Part shown: positions 16,677 through 22,327 of the stretch, one piece after another
Numbering within the stretch: the first letter of the stretch is position 1
How the letters are laid out: each line of letters opens with the position of its first letter
Assembly: GCA_900556465.1 (NCBI GenBank)
Contig: USPK01000003.1
Coordinates: 1 to 57,990 of the forward strand
Direction of reading: 5' to 3'
DNA: 57,990 nucleotides
Source: an uncultured Prevotella sp.
GTDB lineage: Bacteria > Bacteroidota > Bacteroidia > Bacteroidales > Bacteroidaceae
Position numbers and translations under genes: made by a program
Notes under the pieces: generated by a model
Told to the model about the DNA's origin: nothing
Database searches by the model: none
What the model saw: only the letters and a program-made list of their open reading frames with translations

Positions 16677-17549
16677 TTAATATACGGTCAGCGTATAACC
16701 GCCGCGCCACGTCTCGCCCGGGCCGAGGCGGTTGATGAACGGACGCCCGCTCACGTCGCCGGCATAGCCGATGGGGTCGCACAGGCCGTACCACGGCTCG
16801 GCACAGACGAAGGGGCTATGAACCCCCTGCGGCGACCAGAAGAGCCAGACGGGCGCCGTGCTCTCTACGCGCACGAGCGGACTGCGATCGGTGCGCAACA
16901 CCGTGGCCGCCTTCACCTGTCCGCCGTCGAAGATGAGCGCTTCGTTGGCAAAGGTCTCCACCGAAAGGGGCACCAGCCCGTCGGCCGTAAGCGGGACAGG
17001 ATGGCGCTCGGGCTCGGTGCAGCCCTGCTGGCCCGCACGCAGAACGCCCCGCGGCTCACCTTCCAGCTTCAGATAGCCGTTGACCGGTTCTTCTTCCTTA
17101 AAGTCCGGCAGCGCGATGCCCGGATGGCCGCCCATCTGGAAATACATCTCGGTCGCGCCGGGATTGTTCACCTCGAAGTCGGCCACGACATTGCGCCCGC
17201 GCAGCGTATAGCTGACGCGCAGCTGATAGGGCCAGGGGAAGACGGCGCGGTCCTCGTCGCGGTCGGATGCCCCGAAAGTGACGCTGGACGGCTCGCGCGA
17301 CAGCACCGACCACGTGCGGCCGCGCATGAAACCGTGCTTGGGCATGGCGTAAGCCTGCCCCTCGTAGCGGAAAGTACCGTTCCACAGTCCCCCCACGGCC
17401 GGGAAGAGGATGGGCGAATGGCCCGACCAATAGCGCTCGTCGCCCTGCCACAGATATTCCTGCCCGGTGCGGGCGTCCGTAAGGTGGTGCATCTCGGCCC
17501 CGACGGGGCTCACGGCAACCTTCAGTTCGTCGTTGAAAATGTTTTCCAT
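16677..17549 (-). CDS. Aldose 1-epimerase family protein (LacX-like)
   Basis: A 290-residue galactose-mutarotase-fold protein, probably cytoplasmic because no signal is seen. The segment SPILFPAVGGLWNG with PKHGFMRGRTW holds the His expected in the active site, and GHPGIALP carries the second conserved His. Family members interconvert the alpha and beta anomers of sugars or sugar phosphates, and the exact sugar is unknown. ATG 17549 (MENIFNDELKV) is chosen because the longer frame runs through the promoter element at 17584-17591. Confidence 0.85.
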   Translation of the reverse strand: MENIFNDELKVAVSPVGAEMHHLTDARTGQEYLWQGDERYWSGHSPILFPAVGGLWNGTFRYEGQAYAMPKHGFMRGRTWSVLSREPSSVTFGASDRDEDRAVFPWPYQLRVSYTLRGRNVVADFEVNNPGATEMYFQMGGHPGIALPDFKEEEPVNGYLKLEGEPRGVLRAGQQGCTEPERHPVPLTADGLVPLSVETFANEALIFDGGQVKAATVLRTDRSPLVRVESTAPVWLFWSPQGVHSPFVCAEPWYGLCDPIGYAGDVSGRPFINRLGPGETWRGGYTLTVY

Positions 17550-17583
17550 GTTAGCAGTCTTAAAGTTCTTGTCTCTACTCCTG

Positions 17584-17591
17584 CAAATATA
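17584..17591 (-). promoter_or_regulatory. TAnnTTTG promoter element for the epimerase gene
   Basis: Minus strand TATATTTG, 35 nt before the ATG. Confidence 0.6.
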
Positions 17592-17769
17592 GGAAAAGCC
17601 GGGAGTACGGGCAAACGGAACGGGGACTTTTCCAGGTTTTCCCGCGCCGGCCGTCGCCGGCACGCCGCCAGCCGGAGCGGCAGGGCGGACCGACCTCCGC
17701 TGCGAGAGCGTCCTTGCAGTTTTTTCAAAAAAAATCCCGGATTCGTTTGGCGGTAACAAAATAATGCGC

Positions 17770-17777
17770 TACTTTTG
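17770..17777 (+). promoter_or_regulatory. TAnnTTTG promoter of tRNA-Pro
   Basis: TACTTTTG, with -33 TTTG at 17746-17749 and a 20-nt spacer. Confidence 0.8.
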
Positions 17778-17836
17778 CACTCGCAAAACGGGAACAAAGG
17801 CCGCTCAGCCGGCACGATTCCTGAGGAGCAGACATT

Positions 17837-17911
17837 CGGGGTGTAGCTCAGTCCGGTTAGAGTACGCGTCTGGGGGGCGTGGGGTCGCTGGTTCGAGTCC
17901 AGTCACCCCGA
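17837..17911 (+). tRNA. tRNA-Pro (anticodon GGG)
   Basis: Acceptor CGGGGTG/CACCCCG with discriminator A. The anticodon stem CGCGT/GCGTG has two wobble pairs around the loop CTGGGGG. The T-loop is TTCGAGT. Length is 75 nt, with no encoded CCA. Confidence 0.95.
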
Positions 17912-17918
17912 CTGTTAG

Positions 17919-17959
17919 AAAAAGCGGAGACGACTTTTCAAGTCCGTCTCCGCTTTTTT
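17919..17959. terminator. Rho-independent terminator shared by tRNA-Pro and the SMR gene
   Basis: AAAAGCGGAGACGACTT pairs with AAGTCCGTCTCCGCTTTT (one offset) and is followed by a T-run. The A-run on the other side serves the convergent SMR gene. Confidence 0.85.
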
Positions 17960-17985
17960 CGTCTGTCCGGCAGGACGCCGCCCGC

Positions 17986-18309
17986 TTACGAAACGAGCTT
18001 GAGCCCTACGAGCGACGCTATCAGCGTAAAGAGGAAAAACAGGCGAAGGGGCGAAGCCGGCTCGCGAAATACGAAAATGCCCAGCAGAACAGTCCCCACG
18101 GCGCCGATGCCGGTCCAGATGGCGTAGGCCGTACCGATGGGCAACGTCTGCACCGCCTTGGCCAGCAGCCCCATACTGAGCAGCATGGCGCAGAGAAAGG
18201 CGGTGCCCCACAGGTAGAAAGCCGGGCCGACGGCGTCGCGCGTCTTGCCCAGACAGAAAGTCATGGCCACTTCGGCCATACCCGCAAAAAACAGAATCAT
18301 CCAGTTCAT
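17986..18309 (-). CDS. SMR family small multidrug/guanidinium exporter (SugE/Gdx-like)
   Basis: A 107-residue protein with four membrane segments. The membrane-embedded Glu expected for coupling is Glu13 in GMAEVAMTF. The stretch LPIGTAYAIWTGIGAVG is almost identical to SugE/Gdx rather than EmrE, so export of guanidinium or quaternary ammonium compounds is likely. Usually two SMR genes are paired or one forms a dual-topology homodimer, and here it is single. No guanidine riboswitch is visible in the short leader. It is divergent from a Crp/Fnr regulator. Confidence 0.88.
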   Translation of the reverse strand: MNWMILFFAGMAEVAMTFCLGKTRDAVGPAFYLWGTAFLCAMLLSMGLLAKAVQTLPIGTAYAIWTGIGAVGTVLLGIFVFREPASPLRLFFLFTLIASLVGLKLVS

Positions 18310-18332
18310 CGTTCTACAAATTAATGGCGGGG

Positions 18333-18340
18333 CAAAAGTA
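18333..18340 (-). promoter_or_regulatory. TAnnTTTG promoter element for the SMR gene
   Basis: Minus strand TACTTTTG, 24 nt before the ATG. Confidence 0.65.
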
Positions 18341-18436
18341 AGCACTTCTGCCGCCCCGGGCATAAACATTTGATAAATTCGGCGCGGCGCTCCGTCAATC
18401 CGCCAGGGCCGGAGCCGCACTTTTCCAGGATTTTCG

Positions 18437-18444
18437 TACATTTG
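18437..18444 (+). promoter_or_regulatory. TAnnTTTG promoter element for the Crp/Fnr gene
   Basis: TACATTTG, 25 nt before the ATG. Confidence 0.65.
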
Positions 18445-18468
18445 CCCAATCGCTATACCTGCTCCATC

Positions 18469-19032
18469 ATGACTTTCGAGGAAATCATCTGTCGCACGCA
18501 TCCGTTGCCCAAGGCCTCCATGGACCGGCTCAGGGAGCACGCCTGCGAGGTGGCGCTCCCCAAGGGCAGCCATATCGTGGAGCGCGGCAAGGTGGAGCGT
18601 AGCGTCTTTTTCATCAAGAAGGGCATCGCCCGGGCCTACACCCTGCTGGACGGCCGCGAGGTGACGTTCTGGATAGGCCAGGAGGGCGCCACCGTCCTTT
18701 CCCTGAAGGGTTACGTGAACAACGAGGCGGGCTACGAGACCGTAGAACTCATGGAAGACGCCGTACTCTTCCGCCTGCACCACGCCGACTTGCAGACACT
18801 CTTTGCGCAGGACGGGAACATCGCGAACTGGGGAAGGAAATACGCCGAAACGGAGCTGCTCGCCACGGAAGAGCGCCTCATCACGTTCCTGCAGACGCCG
18901 GCCACGACGCGCTACGAGACGCTGCTGCGCGACGCACCGGAGCTTCTGCAGCGCCTGCCCCTGTCGAGCATCGCCTCTTATCTGGGCATCACGCCGGTAA
19001 GCCTGAGCCGCATCCGGGCTCACCTGAAATGA
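18469..19032 (+). CDS. Crp/Fnr family transcriptional regulator
   Basis: A 187-residue DNA-binding regulator. Residues about 10-115 form the cyclic-nucleotide-binding-like beta barrel (KGSHIVERGKVERSVFFIKKGIARAY is typical). Residues about 140-187 form the winged helix with LSSIASYLGITPVSLSRIRAHL as the recognition helix. There is no N-terminal cysteine cluster, so it is not an Fnr-type oxygen sensor. The cAMP-contact residues also do not look conserved. The start is ATG 18469, 25 nt after the promoter. The Nim-like gene follows after 39 nt and is the obvious target or partner. Confidence 0.9.
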   Translation: MTFEEIICRTHPLPKASMDRLREHACEVALPKGSHIVERGKVERSVFFIKKGIARAYTLLDGREVTFWIGQEGATVLSLKGYVNNEAGYETVELMEDAVLFRLHHADLQTLFAQDGNIANWGRKYAETELLATEERLITFLQTPATTRYETLLRDAPELLQRLPLSSIASYLGITPVSLSRIRAHLK

Positions 19033-19071
19033 GCGGCCCCCGCTCCACACACCACAGAAAACTCCCTGAAC

Positions 19072-19605
19072 ATGACAACCTTTAGAGAAATGCGCCGCAA
19101 GCGCCAGGCCCTGCCGGCGGAGACTTGCCGCGAGATTCTGACTCGTACCACGTCGGGCACGCTGGCCGTCCTCGGCGACGGCGGATACCCTTACGCGGTC
19201 CCCTTGAACCATGTCTATCACGACGGAGCCCTGTACTTCCACAGCGCGAAAGCCGGGCACAAGCTCGACGCCATACGAAAGGACGACAAGGTCTCGTTCT
19301 GCGTCGTAGAACAAGACCTTGTCGTCCCCGAGGAATATACTACATATTATAGGAGTGTCGTTGCCTTCGGCCGGGCCCGCATCGTAGAGGAGCGGGAAGA
19401 GAAGCGGCGCCTACTGGAATACCTGGCCGAGCGCTTCTGCCCGGGCGAGACGGAAAGGAGAGCGGCGGAGGTGGCCAATGGACTGGACCGCCTGGTCATG
19501 ATCGTAATGACCATAGAGCACCTGACCGGGAAAGAGGCCATTGAGCTGGTGCGGCAACGGGAACAGTCCGACGCAGCGGAAACGCCGACCGTCAGCCTAT
19601 CGTGA
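19072..19605 (+). CDS. Pyridoxamine-5'-phosphate-oxidase-fold flavoprotein (Nim-like)
   Basis: A 177-residue split-barrel FMN-binding protein. MRRKRQALPAETCREILTRT followed by GTLAVLGDGGYPYAVPLNHVY is the pattern of NimA-type nitroimidazole reductases and related housekeeping proteins of Bacteroidetes. The conserved His (KAGHKLDAI) is present. Whether it confers nitroimidazole resistance cannot be told, since most chromosomal relatives do not. It lies 39 nt after the Crp/Fnr gene. Its last 14 nt overlap the 3' end of the convergent DUF2027 gene. Confidence 0.87.
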   Translation: MTTFREMRRKRQALPAETCREILTRTTSGTLAVLGDGGYPYAVPLNHVYHDGALYFHSAKAGHKLDAIRKDDKVSFCVVEQDLVVPEEYTTYYRSVVAFGRARIVEEREEKRRLLEYLAERFCPGETERRAAEVANGLDRLVMIVMTIEHLTGKEAIELVRQREQSDAAETPTVSLS

Positions 19606-20704
19606 CCATCGTGGCTCCGTAGCCGTACTCCTGGAACGAGGCGTCCTGCCACTGGCAGCCTTTATAATGGGCCTTGAGCTCCTTGATGAGGGCGTTGCGC
19701 AAGACGCCCTCGCCCTTTCCGTGGATGAAGACAATCTTGCGGCCGCGCTCGTGGCGGTGGGCCTCCATGGTCTCGCGGAAGGTCTTGAGCTGGTACTCCA
19801 GAATGTCGCGCGGCTGGAGGCCGGACAGCGTGTCGAGCAACTCGGAGGCGTGCAGGTCGACCTCAATCAGGGCGTTGCGCTCCTTCTTCTGTTCCTTGCG
19901 GGCCGGCGTGCGGCGCGGGCGCTCCTCGGCCTTCGGGGCGTGGGCCGCTCCGGAAAGGGCGTCCTGTAACGCTTTGGCGTCGACGGGCAGGCTGCGGGCG
20001 GCCTTGTCGTTGCGCACGGCGGGGACCAACAGGGCGGGCTGCTCAAAGAAGTCGTTGGGCGCAAAGGCATTGCGGCGGTAGAACTTGCGGGCGTCGATGT
20101 GCAGCGGCACGTCGTAGACCGGTTTCGGCGCATAGAGCTTGCCGCGCTTGTAGGCAAAGGCCTGCAGGGCCAACATCGGCAGGACGCTGAGCGCACTATG
20201 GTCCAGGTCCTCGAGCAGTAACTTGGAATTGGGCTCCACCTCGTCCTCATGGCGCAGCTCGCAGTCCTCCTCGCCACGGACGTAAAGGGCAAAGCGGACG
20301 TAGTAATTGCTGTCGTTCACCACATAAAGCGAGAAGGCCGACTCGTCGAGATGCTCGGGCGACAAAGGGACGAAGGCCAGAAAGAGCTGCAGGACGTCGG
20401 CACCGCGACGCTCGAGCGGGGGAGCCTTGAACGTGACGGGTTTCGTGTCCTCGTCGTCGTCGAACGAGTGTGCCTCGTTGACGGCCTGCTTACCGCGGAA
20501 GCGGTTGTCGGCATGAGGCGCCGGTGCCGGTTCGTGCTTCGGAATGTTGTACTCATCCGTCTCTACAACCACGCACTCACGCACAAGGGTGGGTATCTCA
20601 AACCCGTCCTCGTCGCGGATAATGGCGACGTCGTGGCTCTGAAAGCCAACAACCACGCCGCCACCGACTTCGTTGAGGAACCGTATCTTATCTCCGATTT
20701 TCAT
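19592..20704 (-). CDS. DUF2027 domain protein with C-terminal Smr domain
   Basis: A 370-residue cytoplasmic protein found in Bacteroidetes. The N-terminal 70 residues (GDKIRFLNEVGGGVVVGF) form a small beta domain. The DUF2027 body spans about 100-250, followed by a charged linker (PKAEERPRRTPARKEQKKER). The C-terminal Smr domain (about 285-370) has the VDLHASELLDT and FIHGKGEGVLRNAL motifs. Smr domains are nucleases or nucleic-acid binders in MutS2 and related proteins, so a nucleic-acid role is plausible but the function is unknown. Confidence 0.88.
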   Translation of the reverse strand: MKIGDKIRFLNEVGGGVVVGFQSHDVAIIRDEDGFEIPTLVRECVVVETDEYNIPKHEPAPAPHADNRFRGKQAVNEAHSFDDDEDTKPVTFKAPPLERRGADVLQLFLAFVPLSPEHLDESAFSLYVVNDSNYYVRFALYVRGEEDCELRHEDEVEPNSKLLLEDLDHSALSVLPMLALQAFAYKRGKLYAPKPVYDVPLHIDARKFYRRNAFAPNDFFEQPALLVPAVRNDKAARSLPVDAKALQDALSGAAHAPKAEERPRRTPARKEQKKERNALIEVDLHASELLDTLSGLQPRDILEYQLKTFRETMEAHRHERGRKIVFIHGKGEGVLRNALIKELKAHYKGCQWQDASFQEYGYGATMVTIG

Positions 20705-20740
20705 AGGGCTATGTACTCCTTATTATATTGATTATCCTTG

Positions 20741-20748
20741 CAAAATTA
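20741..20748 (-). promoter_or_regulatory. TAnnTTTG promoter element for the DUF2027-Smr gene
   Basis: Minus strand TAATTTTG, 37 nt before the ATG. From here to 21050 I see no gene, only a weak 5-bp hairpin (CTTGC/GCAAG) followed by a T-run near 21034. Confidence 0.65.
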
Positions 20749-21076
20749 CGAAAAAAGTCGGGTTGGCCAAGCGCCGCCCTTTCCTGCCCCGGACCGACGG
20801 CTGCCGGCACGGCGTTCCCGTCCGGCCCGCTACGCCCGGACGCTTCCTGAAAAGCGGAACGACACGTCGCCCCGCACCCACATTCGCCGAAAAGACCACT
20901 CGCGGCCCGCGACCACCGTCCGCACACCGCGGAAATAAAGGGAAAACGCACATTCGGAATATAAAAATTTGTTCCAAATTGCCACGGAGTGACCAAACCA
21001 GGGAGACAAAATGCCTTGCCAGGCCGCAAGAATGTTTTTTTTACGCGGCTGTCTTTTTTCTTATGCCGATAATTTG

Positions 21077-21084
21077 TAATTTTG
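21077..21084 (+). promoter_or_regulatory. TAnnTTTG promoter of candidate RNA 1
   Basis: TAATTTTG. No open frame with coding character starts downstream, so it appears to drive an RNA. Confidence 0.6.
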
Positions 21085-21089
21085 CGAGT

Positions 21090-21308
21090 AACGATTCGGA
21101 ATCCACGGCTTCTGATCGCTACAATTACGACCGGAAACGGTGGAAACGCTTGACTTGCTAATTCAAATACCGCCAACAAAAAATGTGTACCGTCAAGCGG
21201 ACAGAGGCTCACGTACAATGCGTGAACCATTTCAGCCCTTACTACACGCGGGCCGCTTGGCGGTAGCCTGAATTAGGGAAGGGACTGTAAATGGTTCCGC
21301 ATTTTTTT
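21090..21308 (+). ncRNA. Candidate structured RNA 1 (about 220 nt, 6S-like rod?)
   Basis: Begins just after a promoter element and ends at a T-run (21302-21308). The pairing read by eye is as follows. Closing stem: 21097-21103 with 21293-21299. Mini-hairpin: ACCG-GAAA-CGGT (21130-21141). Middle stems: CTAATTC 21158-21164 with 21270-21276, TACCGCC 21168-21174 with 21259-21265, and AAGCGG 21195-21200 with 21253-21258. Terminal hairpin: 21206-21228, one mismatch. The result is a long rod with a large asymmetric bubble, the general architecture of 6S RNA. The Bacteroidales-1 motif of Rfam is a possible identity. No database comparison was possible. Confidence 0.55.
21158..21175 (+). repeat. 18-nt element shared by RNA 1 and RNA 2, copy 1
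   Basis: CTAATTCAAATACCGCCA. It matches 21792-21809 at 17 of 18 positions. In RNA 1 it forms the 5' strands of two middle stems. Confidence 0.7.
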
Positions 21309-21547
21309 ATGAATCACTCCCACCGCGCTGACGGATACTCCCCACAGCTTCGCCCCTACCCGCCCGCCGCCGGAAGACTGTCGCCACACCGCCCGGCCCG
21401 CGGACAAAACCGACCTGCCCCAGCCCGGCCCTCGCATTCCCTTTCCTTCCCGACGCAGGCCGCCGGACGCGCTTCTGGAGAACAAACCCGAAACGCGCCA
21501 GCTGCTTTCCCGACCCGACAGAACAAGAGGGTCGCGCTCAAAAATCA

Positions 21548-21590
21548 CTGAAAATTAACAGAACAATAACTATATTGTGTAATTTTTCAG
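21548..21590. promoter_or_regulatory. AT-rich nested inverted repeat upstream of RNA 2
   Basis: The outer arms CTGAAAATTA (21548-21557) and TAATTTTTCAG (21580-21590, one extra T) enclose inner arms ACAATA (21563-21568) and TATTGT (21573-21578). It ends 33 nt before the RNA 2 promoter element. It could be an operator or a hairpin. Confidence 0.4.
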
Positions 21591-21622
21591 CAATTCTTGA
21601 TACGGATTCAAGCCGAATTTAT

Positions 21623-21630
21623 TATTTTTG
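21623..21630 (+). promoter_or_regulatory. TAnnTTTG promoter of candidate RNA 2
   Basis: TATTTTTG, followed by about 470 nt without a credible reading frame and then a strong terminator. Confidence 0.6.
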
Positions 21631-21791
21631 CCATGAACAAATCATCGAAATAAGGACAACTGGCCAAGAAGCGAGCGTCAGGAGTTGCAGAGTTAGCCGG
21701 CCGTCACAGCCGCTGCCTCGCCTGTCCTGGTCCGCTAAACGGCGAAGAAGCGTTTCCGCCGGCCCGAATGGCTACATGGTTCCTTGTTCTC

Positions 21792-21809
21792 CTAATTCGA
21801 ATACCGCCA
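21792..21809 (+). repeat. 18-nt element shared by RNA 1 and RNA 2, copy 2
   Basis: CTAATTCGAATACCGCCA. In RNA 2 it sits inside the apical part of the 21783-21836 hairpin, apparently unpaired apart from CCACAC/GTGTG. Confidence 0.7.
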
Positions 21810-22065
21810 CACATAACTACTCGGTGTGAGAACAAGCGATGCCAGGTTCGCGCCACAAACCGGCGCGAACCGTTTATGCAGCAACTCCGCGGAGGGCGTT
21901 CCCTACGCCCACGCAGAGGCATCAGACGGTTGTGGACAAGTCCCATAAGCGGACGACGCCGCAGCCCGGAGTTCAACGTTAGGAGGACTAAGGAACAAGA
22001 CGAACTGATAGAGATCGTCATTCCAAGGTCAATTTATTCCATTCTAATCCGGATTGACGATTTCA

Positions 22066-22107
22066 GGGAGCATTCTTGAATTTTCCAAGAATGCTCCTAT
22101 ATTTTTT
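22066..22107 (+). terminator. Rho-independent terminator of RNA 2
   Basis: GGAGCATTCTTG (22067-22078) pairs perfectly with CAAGAATGCTCC (22086-22097) and is followed by a T-rich run. Confidence 0.9.
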
Positions 22108-22235
22108 ACGGGGAGTGTCCCGGCAGAGAGCGGAAATAGCCCCGCGCCGCCAGGACCTGACGCCGGCACAACAAATTCAAGGCAGAGAGCGGCGAATTAT
22201 TGTACGCGAGCTGGCGCTATTAGAAAATAAATAAT

Positions 22236-22243
22236 TATCTTTG
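22236..22243 (+). promoter_or_regulatory. TAnnTTTG promoter of the carboxyltransferase gene
   Basis: TATCTTTG, 85 nt before the ATG. A 12-bp direct repeat GGCAGAGAGCGG (22122-22133 and 22181-22192) lies upstream. Confidence 0.65.
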
Positions 22244-22327
22244 CCGCGGTTTAACTGCACACTATCCCCAAAAGTGTGCCGTTACTGCCACCAACTCATC
22301 TGCTTATCCAACTCAACACATTCTGAT

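Larger units (their letters stand above)
21636..22107 (+). ncRNA. Candidate structured RNA 2 (about 470 nt)
   Basis: A promoter element lies directly upstream and a strong terminator ends it. Several stems are perfect: AGGACA 21653-21658 with 21723-21728 enclosing GCGAG/CTCGC (21671-21675, 21717-21721); CTTGTTCTC 21783-21791 with 21828-21836; GGTTCGCGCC 21845-21854 with 21862-21871; GGGCGT 21894-21899 with 21905-21910; and GAGATCGTCA near 22011 with TGACGATTTC near 22055. It lacks the universal core of RNase P RNA and the ends of tmRNA. Open frames here (up to about 100 codons) have no coding character. The hairpin at 21783-21836 carries an 18-nt element shared with RNA 1. Confidence 0.55.

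Noticed and set aside
18310..18360. Guanidine riboswitch before the SugE/Gdx-like gene
   Set aside because: The leader is only about 20 nt long and has none of the conserved guanidine-aptamer sequences.
21768..22079. 103-codon frame within candidate RNA 2
   Set aside because: It starts inside a hairpin, has no family resemblance, and ends inside the last stem before the terminator. An RNA explanation fits better.
21636..22107. RNase P RNA or tmRNA as the identity of RNA 2
   Set aside because: The universal RNase P core (GAGGAAAGTCC and the ACAGAA region) and the tmRNA ends or tag frame are not present.
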